From Shinisaurus crocodilurus (Eukaryota > Chordata > Lepidosauria > Squamata > Shinisauridae), in assembly GCA_021292165.1 (NCBI GenBank), contig CM037876.1, forward strand, positions 315,980,803-316,044,802: 64,000 nucleotides of DNA, written 5' to 3'. Of the stretch, positions 52,918 to 63,399 are shown piece after piece. A program made the translations under genes and the position numbers. Numbering within the stretch: the stretch's first letter is position 1; each line of letters starts with the position of its first letter. The notes beneath the pieces are model-generated. The model had not been told where the DNA came from. It searched no databases and worked only from the letters and a program-made list of their open reading frames with translations.

Positions 52918-54319
52918 AGGGGGGGAAAAGGGCAAGAAGGAGGAACCTGGGAACTATAGGCCAGTCAGTCTGACATCAATCCCCGGGAAGATTTTTGAGC
53001 AGATTATAAAGAAGTCAGTCTGCAAGCACCTTGAAAACAATGCAGTGATTACTAGAAGCCAGCATGGATTTGTCAAGAACAAATCCTGTCAGACTAATCT
53101 GATCTCATTTTTTGATCGGGTAACCTCCCTTGTGGACTGTGGGAATGCTGTGGACATTATATACCTGGACTTCAGCAAAGCTTTCGACAAAGTGCCTCAT
53201 GATATCCTGATTAGTAAGCTAGCTAAGAGTGGGCTAGATGGAACAACTATCAGGTGGATCCACAATTGGCTAAAGAATCGGACTCAAAGAGTGCTTATCA
53301 ATGGTTCCTTCTCAAACTGGGGAGAGGTAACGAGCGGGGTACCACAGGGCTCGGTCCTGGGCCCGGTGCTCTTCAACATTTTTATTAATGACTTGGATCA
53401 GGAGGTACAGGGAATGCTTATCAAATTTGCAGATGACACAAAGTTGGGTGGAACAGCTAATACTCTGGAAGACAGAAACAAAATTCAAAGTGACCTCGAT
53501 AGGCTGGACCGCTGGGCTGAAAACAACAGAATGAAATTTAATAGGGATAAATGCCAAGTGCTGCACCTAGGGAGAGGAAACCAAATGCAGAGTTACAGAA
53601 TGGGGGACACTTGGCTCAACAATACTACAAGTGAGAAGGATCTTGGAATTGTGGTAGATCACAAACTGAATATGAGCCAGCAATGCGATGTGGCTGCAAA
53701 GAAGGCAAATGCAATTTTGGGCTGTATTAATAGAAGTATAGCTTCCAAATCGCGGGAAGTGATAATTCCCCTTTACTCGGCACTGGTTAGGCCTCATCTT
53801 GAGTACTGCGTCCAGTTCTGGGCACCTCACTTTAAGAAGGACATAGACAAACTGGAGAGGGTTCAGAGGAGGGCAACAAGGATGATAAAGGGACTGGAAA
53901 CAAGGCCCTATGAGGAGAGACTGAAAGAACTGGGCATGTTTAGCCTTCAGAAGAGGAGACTGAGGGGAGATATGATCGCACTCTTCCAGTATTTGAAGGG
54001 ATGTCACACAGAGGAGGGCAAAGATCTCTTCTCGGTCATCCCAGTTTGCAGGACACGGAATAATGGGCTCAAGTTACAGGAACCTAGATTCCACCTAAAC
54101 ATCAGGAAAAATTTCCTGACTGTCAGAGCAATAAGACAATGGAATCAACTACCTAGGGAGGTCGTGGGCTCTCCCACTCTGGAGGCATTCAAGGTGCAGC
54201 TGGACAGACATCTGTCAGAGATGCTTTGACCTAGATTCCTGCATTGAGCAGGGGGTTGGACTCGATGGCCTTGTAGGCCCCTTCCAACTCTACTTTTCTA
54301 TGATTCTATGATTCTATGA
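52918..54319 (+). mobile_element. CR1 LINE, best copy, intact from RT palm to stop
   Basis: A continuous frame of about 435 codons runs from GNYRPVSLTSIPGKIFEQI through SQHGF, DIIYLDFSKAFDKVPHD (catalytic Asp of motif A), GVPQGSVLGPVLFNIFIND, KFADDTKLGG (catalytic FADD) and [15 protein letters not shown] to RHLSEML and stop at 54229. The 3' UTR and four ATTCTATG units end at 54319. The apurinic endonuclease and ORF1 are missing through 5' truncation. Upstream codons in the same frame (from 52655) belong to low-complexity sequence and are not CR1. Confidence 0.97.
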
Positions 54320-54584
54320 AAGGGGACCATAATCCAGTGCAGTTCCACGTCGGAACAGGCTTGGTGGTGGGAAAATGAGGACCTAGATGAGATCGAGCAG
54401 AGTTCAGAATTCCTAGCAAGGCCTGAGGGCCATTTGTAAGCGCATTCATCCGAGTGCGCTTACAAACCTCCCTATGACTGAGAGGCCCAGGATGTGTCAA
54501 AGGCTTCACAGAAAGGTGGGTTCTGAGTTGGCCCAGCCCCCTTTCTCCCAACCACGGATCCTTTGCTGGTTCCTGCGCATTTGT
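54320..54584. other. Unique sequence
   Basis: Contains a short inverted repeat 'tttgtaagcgcattcatccg' / 'agtgcgcttacaaa' (54434-54466). No gene. Confidence 0.4.
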
Positions 54585-55065
54585 GTGCAGTTTTCCCCCT
54601 ATTCTAAAAGTTGAAATGCTTCTCCCAAGGCTCAGTTGCTGGCAGGCAGAGCTTTCAGCTGCAATAGGCTGGTATATTTTTGGCCCTGCCCACCACTGGA
54701 AAGCAGCCCCTGAGAGCTAAATGGAATTTTTGGCCCTCGGTCTGAAAAAGCTTCCCCGCCCCTGTTCTATGTGTATCTCTGAGGTGGTCCATCATCCCAC
54801 GATGTCTGTATCGCATGACCTACAGAATATTTGGAACCTCTCCTGATCTTTGCTTCTGGACAGGTTTTAAAGCAGGCATGTTGAACCTCTTTCAGCCTGA
54901 GGGTCAAAGTCAATGCTGGAGAAACCCTCAGGATTAGCCACCAAATTCCTGAGGCAAAGGGGGGTGGGGAAAAATACCAAAATATCAAAAATGCCAGCCT
55001 ATTTTAGCTGAAAAAGTAACTTAGTCGAAGATCTTTCATGATCTGTTTGTGATGCATCTGGCTGG
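54585..55065 (-). mobile_element. Composite of two hAT MITEs, copy 2
   Basis: The minus strand repeats the order of 41362-41860: end of the first MITE ('aggcatgttgaacctctttc'), a 100-bp spacer ('gaggttccaaatattctgta', 'cgatac.gacatcgtgggatg'), then the second MITE from CAGGGGCGGGGAAGC. The whole block, spacer included, is shared, so it duplicated or transposed as a unit. Confidence 0.7.
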
Positions 55066-55091
55066 CTCCTCTTGGAGAGAGAAACCAGACT

Positions 55092-55715
55092 TTATTTATT
55101 TATTTCTTATATTTATTAATCGCCCATCTAGCCAGTCACCCAGCCACCCTGGGCGATGTACAATTAAAATAATACAATAAAACAAAACAATAAAATATGA
55201 TAATTAAAACAGTATAAAAAATTCTTTTAAAATCCTAACCCACCCCATATTCCCGCCTGAACAGCCATGTTTTTAATGCACGGCGGAAGCTCATCACGGA
55301 GGGGGCATGGCGAAGGTCACTAGGGAGGGAGTTCCATAAAGTGGGGGCCGCCACAAAGAAGGCCCTCTTCCTAATCCCCACCAGCCTAGCTTCTCTGGCT
55401 CATGGGATAAGGAGAAGGCCGTCCGTGGCAGATCTTGTTGAGCGGCCTACTTGATGTTGCTGGAGACGCTCCTTGAGATAAACTGGGCCGGAGCCGTGTA
55501 GGGTTTTAAAGGTCAAAACCAACACCTTGAATTCAGCTCGGCAAGCAACTGGTAGCCAGTGCAACTCCTTAAGCACTGGTGTGATGTAATCACGCCAGCG
55601 GCTGGCCTTAATCAGGCGAGCCGCCGCGTTCTGTACCAGCTGAAGCTTCCGAACCATCTTCCAGGGTAACCCCACGTAGAGCGCATTACAGTAGTCTAGA
55701 CTTATGGGCTTCTGG
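55092..55715 (-). mobile_element. L2 LINE C-terminal region and 3' UTR
   Basis: The minus strand encodes ISLDYCNALYVGLPWKMVRK, LQLVQNAAARLIKAS, LKELHWLPVACRAEFKVLVL and YLKERLQQHQVGRSTRSAT in one frame of about 134 codons. The RAFSV-like block and 3' UTR are beyond the stop. It shows the uninterrupted state of the site carrying the 5S SINE at 28361. Confidence 0.92.
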
Positions 55716-56226
55716 TCAGATGCAACAAAGAAGGTCATCCTTATGCTCTTCACAGTGTGTGTTTTCAAAAATGCTGGGGTGTACCCCCCTAAAAACATTT
55801 GCAAGGTCTTCTTCCCTGAAAGTTGGTTGTATTTTTGGCAGCATTCTTATTTGGGAGGGAGACATCTATCTAATAAAGAAGGGGGGGCAGCCATCTTCTT
55901 TCTCAACAATGCCTGTCACCCTGGGAATGACACTGCATGATGACATGCTCTTGTTCCCATTGGGCCGTTCTGTGGGATGTTGCAATTCCTCCAGGTTGCT
56001 GACCACAGCTCCACTGTTGCTTGAAGTGACAATAAAGCTTTTTTGGTTTAAGGAAAGAAACTTGAAGACTTTCTGCCACCACTGTCAAATAAATATATTT
56101 CACCATTCCCCCACTCAACTAAATGATGCCTTTTACCATTAGCTCTTTTCGTCCCATCCCACTCTGAAAGTGTCGGAAAACCCTGTAGGCTTTGCACAGT
56201 GAGATCTAAAAATCCAGCAGGGGTCT
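55716..56226. other. No recognised gene
   Basis: Two overlapping frames of up to 140 codons show no domain. Confidence 0.3.
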
Positions 56227-56234
56227 CAGTAGGG

Positions 56235-56354
56235 CACTGTTCTCCAACCTTGGATCCCCAGATGTTTTTGGCCTACAACTCCCAGCATGCTGGCTGGAGC
56301 ATGCTGGGAATTGTAGGCCAAAAACATCTGGGGACCCAAGGTTGGAGAACACTG
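56235..56354. mobile_element. Palindromic hairpin hAT MITE, copy 5 (short)
   Basis: A 120-bp hairpin with perfect duplications CAGTAGGG (56227-56234 and 56355-56362). The central part is shortened to 'cagcatgctggctggagcat', removing the second CCAGCC block. The first bases are CACTG instead of CAGTG. Confidence 0.94.
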
Positions 56355-56362
56355 CAGTAGGG

Positions 56363-56750
56363 TTTCCAGTGATCAGGGAGTTGGCTCCAAATTGTACTTT
56401 GCAGAACTCCGTGACGGACCCCCAGCAGAATATACTGGCTGGGATAAAAATTTAAAAAAAGCTATTTGAAGAAGCACCCAAGGGTTTGGGCATGCCCGCG
56501 TGGGATTTTTAAAAATGTAATTTCATTTTCCAACATTTAATCAAAGTGCCATGGGTACAATTTCTGTAGAAAGGTCGGATCTCAGTTATTGTACTAAGTA
56601 TATATATATTTAAAAGATTAGATTAATTGATTAAAACAAACACCCATTTTTCTCGACTAAAAGGTACCTTGATTAATTGGGTAACATATTTTAAAATATC
56701 ATTATTATAAATGCATGTACTTATAAAAATTGCATCTGGGAATCAACATC
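56363..56750. other. AT-rich unique sequence
   Basis: No gene or repeat recognised; short TA run at 56598-56612. Confidence 0.35.
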
Positions 56751-56754
56751 ATAC

Positions 56755-56931
56755 AGGCCTGTGGCTTACGCTGGCTCAGCTTGTCTGAGCGTGGAAAGCT
56801 AAGCAGGCTCAAGCCTGGTTGTTACTTGGATGGGAGACCCCTCCTCTAGTTTCCTGCATTGAGCAGGGGGTTGGGCTCGATGGCCTTGTAGGCTCCTTCC
56901 AACTCTATGATCTATGAAATCTATGAAATCT
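56755..56931 (+). mobile_element. 5S rRNA-derived SINE, near full length
   Basis: Head 'ggcctgtggcttacgctggc', A box AGCTAAGCAGG, 'cttggatgggagacc', CR1-like body 'cttgtaggctccttccaact' and tail 'atgatctatgaaatctatga'. Confidence 0.88.
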
Positions 56932-56937
56932 TAAGAA

Positions 56938-57178
56938 TGGAAATCCCTGTCTCCCTCCCACATGGCTATATGCTGCCTCCAGTATCAGAGGCAGTATGCC
57001 TGTGTACACCAGTTGCTGGGGAACATGGGTGGGAGGGTGCTGTTGTACTCTTGTCCTGCTTGTGGGCTTCCTGTTGGGGTATCTGGTTGGCCACTGTGTG
57101 AAAAGAATGCTGGACTAGACAGACCTTGGTCTGATCCAGCATCAGGGCTGCTCTTATATTCTTATGTTCTTTCTCTGC
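56938..57178 (-). repeat. Squamate interspersed repeat ('ctggatcagacc' type)
   Basis: The minus strand begins 'gaacataagaatataagagc' followed by 'ctgatgctggatcagacc', then 'cagcattcttttcacacagt' and 'gcccacaagcaggacaag'. It is the longest of three copies and is directly adjacent to the 5S SINE. Confidence 0.68.
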
Positions 57179-57317
57179 TGCCACTGTGGAACTTGGCAGG
57201 CAGAGACGTCACGGTCCCTCTGTTCACACATCACAGAGGGTCTCAGAAATGGAATGCTAAAGTCAATCATCCTTTTGTGAAATAAGACTTCAGAAGTCTT
57301 GCCGGCACTCCAAGTGA

Positions 57318-57426
57318 AGCCTTCCCCAACCTGGTGCCCTGCAGAGGTGTTGCACTACAACTCCCAGCATTGCTGGCTGGGAGATGCTGGGAGTTGTAGT
57401 CCAACACATCCGAGGTTGGGGGAGGC
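57318..57426. repeat. Foldback repeat F2, younger copy
   Basis: The left arm 'agccttccccaacctggtgc' and right arm 'aacacatccgaggttggggg' pair around 'gctggctggga'. It contains ACTACAACTCCCAGCATTG and its inverse CTGGGAGTTGTAGT, resembling the ZNF143/THAP11 motif. The LTR that follows inserted at its right end; the tail 'aaggct' resumes at 58126. Confidence 0.75.
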
Positions 57427-58125
57427 TGTCACATCCCACCCCTCATAGGGACTCAAGCTTGCCCTCCTTTTTGGAGCGATGGGTGCGCTTACGTAAGGGT
57501 GGGGGGGGGGGCGGTTCTCTTTCTCTAACCCTTACCCTTAACACCTCTCACACTGACTTTGGGATGTCTATTATCCCTACCTTATTATACTTCTTTGACC
57601 AAATCTAAGCACAGCTTCCCGCACGGGTTTCTTCGATAAACAAAGGTAAAGTTTATCTTAAAATACAACAGTTTCTGGAAATAAGTTTCATATGTAAGTT
57701 TCAGTCAATATTAAGTAATTTACTCTCTTATCCTATTACCAACCCTCCCTCACCAGTTGTTCCCCAGATCAATCCCTGTGCTCAGTAGCTAATCTCCTAA
57801 CAATCCTAATATAATCTCTCAGCTCTCTCCAGTCAGCAATACGGACTCCCAAGGAGCGCTCCGGCCCTTCTCACACACTCCTGCCTGCCTGAGCAGTTTA
57901 TATAACACAGACTTTACCCCCCCCCGCCTTCTCACTCTCTCAGCCAATCATGTCACATATGCAAATGCACCCTTCTTCCTCACACTCATTGCTCACTTAC
58001 CTAACATAACACACCCAGATGCAGCACAGGAGTACATACTTCTAATCATATACTCAACACCAGAACGCACACATGATCATACCATGGAGACAATTTAACT
58101 TACCGCCAATAGTGTTAACATCACA
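57427..58125 (-). mobile_element. Solo LTR, family 3
   Basis: On the minus strand a 699-bp TG...CA unit starts TGTGATGTTAACACTATTGG and ends GGGATGTGACA. The flanks GAGGC (57422-57426) and AAGGC (58126-58130) are a 5-bp duplication with one mismatch. It has ATTGGCTGAG (CCAAT-type), TTATATAAAC (TATA, about 57900) and a GATAAAC/AATAAG-type 3' region. No internal genes. Confidence 0.75.
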
Positions 58126-58130
58126 AAGGC

Positions 58131-59000
58131 TGCTTTATGTGGCTCCAAATTATTTTTTGATGCAAATACTTTTGGAGCTTCATAGTGGAACACGGGCAGA
58201 TGATGTGGATGGAATGTGACGGTGTGGAATAGTGCGGGAGCCCAGCTTGACTGGCTTGCAAAGGTTGCATTCTGGAACAGCTTGAGATGGGGCGGTCGTT
58301 GCCCTGTTTCAAAGCACCAAGAGCACCCTTCATTTGCTGCCATCCTGTGTTTTGTGGCTCAGCCCCTATGGAAAGACATCAGTGTACCTTGTTAAGTGAA
58401 GTGTTGGAGATGGAATCACATTTGCATTTTAAAAGGCACTTATCGATCTAACTTTGGTGCTGATCAAACGCCAGAAACCATAAAGCGTTCCAATGTTCCC
58501 ACTTGGAAGGAAACCTGACAGAACAGAACATCCTTAATAAATGGTGTGATCTTGAATGTTTTAATTTAATTTTTTATTTGCAAGTTAATTGGGGGGGGGG
58601 GTTATATGAGGAAAAGCACATTGGGAGAATGGTCTTTGCTTCTGGAGCCCAACTCCAGATGGAAATGAGGCACTCCAGGTAGGTGAGGTTTACTCCAAGA
58701 AAAAAGCACAAAATTTGGAGCAGAATGTTGCTACCAGTTAACTCTGGACAACAGTCCTATTGGGATACTGTAGGAAAGCTCAGGGAGTGAGGTGGGGAAA
58801 GCAAGATGGAATATGCCTGATCTCCACACATTTATTATAATATAAGGTATATGTTGGGGCCCTTTCAGAGCTTATAATGAGTACCTGAAAGTTGAGTGGA
58901 TGCATTCCCTCTTCTTCCATGCATTTATATAAAGTTTTGAACAGACTAAAAGCAAAGTTGCACATCTATGTGTATACTTAACCTAGAAGGAAGTCCTGTT
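58131..59000. other. No recognised gene
   Basis: Unique sequence; G10 run at 58592-58601. Confidence 0.35.
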
Positions 59001-59004
59001 TACA

Positions 59005-59164
59005 GCTTGGCTAGGTGCCATAATTCGTTGGCAGAACACCCGCATTGCATGCAGAAGGTCCCAGTTTCAATCCTTGCCATGCCAAGCTAAAAAGGATGCG
59101 GTAGGAGTTGACATGAAAGACCCTCAGCCTGAGGCCCTGGAGAGCCACTGCCGGCCAGGGTAGA
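59005..59164 (+). mobile_element. tRNA-derived SINE, 5' part (split by hAT)
   Basis: Head 'ttggcagaacacccgcattg' and 'catgcagaaggtcccagttt' with B-box-like GTTTCAATCC, body 'gacatgaaagaccctcagcc' and 'gccactgccggccagggtag'. The remaining end ('agtagacaacactgcactag') is at 60687-60712. Confidence 0.8.
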
Positions 59165-60686
59165 CAGGGCCAGATTAAGATAGGGGCTATTGGAGCTGCA
59201 GCTCCAGGCCCCTACCACAAAATAGGCCCACAGGCCCGGCAGCGCCCACTCGCCCGAGCTGCGCCGCCGCCGCCGCTGCCGCACTTGCCCTTGCGTCGAG
59301 GCCAGGCAGCAGCTCCCTCGCGGCGGTGGCGCGGCAGCGGCGGCGGCTCTTCCCGCCGGGGCCGGGCCGGGCAGGGGCTGCATTTCCCGGCGAAGGAAGC
59401 CCGGAACTACGAGTCCCATCATGCACCAGGCTGAAGGCTCCGCCGTGTGGCTCCCCGGCCATCCTTGCGCCAGCTGACAGATCCCTCCTGCGGCTGCCAG
59501 GCGAGGGCTGGACAGGCACGGCACCCCCCCTTCGCATGAGCCAGAGAGCCCCGGGGAGGGGCAGATGCGCTGACGGGCGGAGTGGGCCGGGGCGCGCGAG
59601 CTGCAGCCAGGAGGCGGGGATCCGGCGCCCCCCGCCCCCCCCGCACAGGATGCATCTGCAGGGCGGCGAGGAGGCGCGGTGATCGCAAGGCTGTGCCGGG
59701 GGGGGAAGCCGGGCGAGGAGCCCCCGCCTCCTGGGCACAGCGGAGCAGGGGAGGGGGCGGGACCAGGGCATCTGCGGGGCGCCTCGCGGGTGGTCCTTGC
59801 GGGCGGGCAGGTAGGTAGGTGCACGAGGAGGGCGGGCAGCGGGCTGGACGGACGCGGCACCGCAGCCGGCGCCAGGTGAATGGGCGAGGGCAGGAGCCTG
59901 AGCCCGGCAGCGCAGGAAGGTGGTGGGCGGGCAGGTGAGCCGGCGCAGGCCCGATCCTGGCCCGTGCGGCGGCGGCGGCAGGAGGCGGCGGCGGCAACCT
60001 CGCGATGATGCCCACAGAAGCCCTGGGCAGGGGGCTGGAACAAGGCAGGCAACCCACCCACCCCTGACCCGTAGGCAGCTTACATAAGGTTTTGCAAAGC
60101 TCATACTGATGCCGGCTGGTTGCCCCCACCCCCGCTTTTGGAGAGGGGTGGGTAGGTGGGCACCCAGGGAGCAGGTGGGCTTCAGTGGTCACCCTGCCAG
60201 CTGCAGAAGGGGGTCTCTCCCCGCCCCCTTTCTTTATGCCAGAATTGGGCTACAGACCCCCTCCCACTGATTTCTTAAAGGATAAAATGGCCCTTCTTCT
60301 CCATATGTTTATTTCTCTGTCCTCAGAGGGTGGTGCTGGTGGGAACATAATGGCCCCTTTCTTCTCCACCCGGTACGGGCGGGCGGCTGTCGCTCCAGGA
60401 GAAGGCCGGCTGGAGCTCTCTTCAGCTGGGCTGGAACGACTGTTTTGCTTTAAAGGGGCAGATTCTACAAACAGAATTATGCTCAGCGCAATTATTCCTT
60501 TGCAGGGCTTGGTGCTGTTCCTCTCTCAAGGTTGGGGCCTGACAAGGATCCCCAAGAGTTCCCAGCAGAGACTTCCTGCATTTAATTTGTTTTAATATAA
60601 AATTGCGTCTTCATTTTATTTATTTCCATAAAAAGGCTCACCAAAATCCTCAGCACCAGGCCCATAATGCTCTTAATCCGGCCCTG
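59165..60686. mobile_element. hAT transposon carrying a CpG-island-like cargo
   Basis: A 1,522-bp element has ends CAGGGCCAGATTAA and TTAATCCGGCCCTG. Its left 70 bp and right 107 bp match the 682-bp element at 30588-31269, the right end almost exactly. It splits a tRNA SINE; the flanks GGTAGACA-like/AGTAGACA give an imperfect duplication. The interior (59236-60579) is unrelated to the smaller element, which suggests captured host DNA. No transposase is present. Confidence 0.88.
59236..60100. other. CpG-rich promoter-like cargo segment
   Basis: Strikingly dense CG dinucleotides, GCC/GGC runs and GGGGCGGG-type GC boxes, unlike the AT-rich surroundings. It contains AACTACGAGTCCCATCATGC (59404-59423), resembling the ZNF143/THAP11 promoter motif, and a consensus splice donor CAG/GTGAGC at 59934/59935 on the plus strand (another, CAG/GTAGGT, at about 59811). 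Long frames on both strands (up to 324 codons) are expected in such GC-rich DNA and I do not call them genes. The simplest reading is a captured promoter plus first exon; the source gene is unknown. Confidence 0.6.
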
Positions 60687-60829
60687 AGTAGACAACACTG
60701 CACTAGAGGGACAAATTTACGGATGTAAGAGAAATTTGTTTCAGTTTGCATTTGACCATGATTTACCCAGTTCATACCTCCTGCTGGAACCAAACAGGGA
60801 CTCAAACGCAATCTGTGATCATAGTGCAT

Positions 60830-61030
60830 ACATTTCCAAGCTTGTGATGCAATTCATGGAACAACAACAAAAATGTATTTGAAAAATGCATCCATTTAAA
60901 AAATGCACATGAAAAAATGCATACTTCTGAAATTTTCGCACAGACACACTTTAATCAATGGGAGAAAAATGTGTACATTTCAAAAATGCACATACTGCAT
61001 ACATCTGGAAAAATGCACATGGAAATTCAC
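60830..61030. repeat. Degenerate 'aaaatgcacat' repeat
   Basis: AAAATGCAC/AAAATGCAT words recur about nine times at irregular spacing, similar to 52680-52910 and 42540-42640. Confidence 0.6.
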
Positions 61031-61038
61031 ATGGTCAC

Positions 61039-61707
61039 TGCGACGACACGGTCCCTTCACACTAGGACCAGACACATAAACCCTTCTCAGGCTAAGCACC
61101 AACACTTAAAAACCTGAGGGGAGGGTCAAATGAAACATTTCCCCTACCAATGAGGGAAAAGATTATTACAGGTTATTAAGGATCTGCTTTAAATCTATGA
61201 TACTTTGGGTACAAAGGTGTGTGTGTGTGTGTGTGTAGATTTAACAGTAATGCAGGTTAATAACACCAAGCTGACACGTAGAATTTGGGTAGCAAAAAAG
61301 ATAAAAATAAGTTTATTTTAATTCTCAACATCTTAGTTCCAGAAAATAACTTTAAACCTGCCTATCCCAAACACTTTGTAATTAACCTAAGTCCCTATAA
61401 CTCCTAATACTTTCACTCTTCAGACAAGCACTGATTTCTCTCAAAACTCTTGACAGACAAGACACGAATAACTGTAAGAAGGAAAAGACAACAACCCGAC
61501 TAACCTAACTCCCCAACTCCCAACATACTCTTCGAACACATCCAACACACAACTAACTCTGACATCACTCAAACACTCCTTATATACTCCTCCCCCCACC
61601 CTTTCTAAGACATCACAAACCACACCCACTCGGTTCAACATTCTATACTCACTAAACATACTAATGCAGACATACACCAGGGAACTGAATTGTGGGGTTA
61701 CACCACA
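61039..61707 (-). mobile_element. Solo LTR, family 2
   Basis: A 669-bp TG...CA unit with perfect 5-bp duplications GTCAC (61034-61038 and 61708-61712). Minus strand: TGTGGTGTAACCCCACAATT at the start, TATATAAGG (about 61586), AATAAACT near 61310, end GTGTCGTCGCA. It matches the LTR at 48007-48839 without its SINE. A GT microsatellite (61216-61239 on the plus strand) lies in U5. Confidence 0.93.
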
Positions 61708-61914
61708 GTCACATAAATTTTTGTGTGGGGGAAAAAAAAACCCAAAGCTCACAGTGGAATTCCCAGCATCACATATCCCTGTAAGTAGCTGCCTCATCTC
61801 ATGGCAAACGTGATCATGTGTCGGAATGAGCTTTGAGGTGGAATTCAGAGAACTTCAATCAATGAGCTTGAGTTTTGCTGATTCACACATCTCTAGAATA
61901 GTCTGCCATGGGAT

Positions 61915-62299
61915 CATAGAATCATAGAAACGTAGAGTTGGAAGGGGCCTAGAAGGCCATCGAGTCCAACCCCCTGCTCAATGCAGGAATCCAGGTCAAA
62001 GCATCCCTGACAGATGGGCGTCCAGCTGCACCTTGAATGCCTCCAGAATGGGAGAGCCCATGACCTCCCTAAGTAGTTGGTTCCATTGTCACATTGCTCT
62101 ATCAGTCAGGAAATTTTTCCTGATGTCCAGGCGGAATCTGGCTTCCTGTCGCTTGAGCCCATGATTTTGTGTCATGCAATCTGGGATGATCGAGAAGAGA
62201 TCCTGGCCCTCCTCTGTGTGGCAACCTTTCAAGTACTGGAAGAGTGCTATTGTATCTCCCCTCAGTCTTCTCTTCTGAAGGCTAAACATGCCCAGTTCC
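61915..62299 (-). mobile_element. CR1 LINE, part 1 (3' end)
   Basis: Tail 'gatcatagaatcatagaaac', 3' UTR and C-terminal codons ([20 protein letters not shown]). Somewhat more diverged than other copies. It is interrupted at 62299 by a solo LTR and resumes at 62815. Confidence 0.93.
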
Positions 62300-62814
62300 T
62301 GTTAGGTTTTGCATAGGCAGAACGAGACTGTCACCTGACATCAGGATTATCACCTGACGTGGAGGATGTCTTGAGGTGAAGTACACAAGGTCTTCAGTCA
62401 GCAGACATAGTCTCAAGGTTTATGAGTCAGCAGCCATGGGACAGGTTTGGAGTCAGTAAACAGGTTGTGAAGAAGAGGTTATATGACTGGTGAGTAATAT
62501 CCTATTTATAGGTACAGGGTCTAGGGGTATAAAGACTGACACACTTGTTGACAGCTTTCCTCCTTCTTCCTGCTCTTGTTCTGGACTTCTACTTCACTTC
62601 ATCTCAGCCTTACCACTGGGGTCTTGGATTTGAATCTGTAATCATGTAGTGAGTAAGAGATGCATTGCTTGCCTTAATCCCATGTAATTGGGTCTTACAA
62701 ATAAACTCTTTAATCTTTATTAACTGCTGTTATCTCCTCCTTCCGCCTGCGTGACTGGGACTGAGAGTCACTGGCTAGGGAAGCTTTTGAACCCGGGTCA
62801 GTCCAGCTCTCACA
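62300..62814 (+). mobile_element. Solo LTR, family 1, inserted in CR1
   Basis: A 515-bp TG...CA unit with perfect 5-bp duplications GTTCC (62295-62299 and 62815-62819). It has the same length, TATA region (62508-62543) and AATAAA (62700-62705) as 31980-32494. It postdates the CR1 it splits. Confidence 0.95.
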
Positions 62815-63150
62815 GTTCCTTCAGTCTCTCCTCATAGGGCTTTGTTTCCAGTCCCCTGATCATCTTGGTTGCCCTCCTCTGAAACCTTTCCAATTTGTCT
62901 GCATCCTTCTTAAAGTGTGGTGGTGCCCAGAACTGGATACAGTACTCAAGATGAGGCCTAACCAGTGCCGAGTAGAGGGGAACTAGTACTTTCCGCGATT
63001 TGGTAGCTATACTTCTATTAATGCCGCCCAAAATAGCATTTGCCTTTTTTGCAGCCACTTCACTTTGCTGGCTCATATTCAGCTTGTGATCTACAACAAT
63101 TCCAAGATCCTTCTCGCTTGCAGTATTGAATTCCATTCCATTTAACCCTG
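62815..63150 (-). mobile_element. CR1 LINE, part 2
   Basis: The minus strand encodes [48 protein letters not shown] and RRATKMIRGLETKPYEERLK in one frame. This differs enough from the 52918 copy (FNTASEKD versus NNTTSEKD) to be another CR1 subfamily. Confidence 0.93.
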
Positions 63151-63399
63151 ATGGGATTTTGCAGTGCTTCCATCCCAATAAGTGGCAGCAGTCTATAGCA
63201 AATCCCCCCCCCCCCCGATTCTGGAAATGTTCATTTTTTGGCACACAAGCCTTTTATTTTCCATGTTTGGGAATTTGTACAAACGGTATCATGGGTCCCC
63301 CACCCCCATTTTTCAGGTCTGGGGATTTGTGCAAATGGGATCTTTCTCCCCGGGTCTTTGAATTTGCACAAATAGGGGTTTTTTGCCCCCAGGGTCTTG

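Noticed and set aside
59087..60192. Minus-strand frames of 324, 305 and 257 codons
   Set aside because: They overlap each other in different frames within a CpG-rich tract, where stop codons are rare; Pro/Ala/Arg-rich translations show no domain. The DNA itself is interesting, the frames are not.
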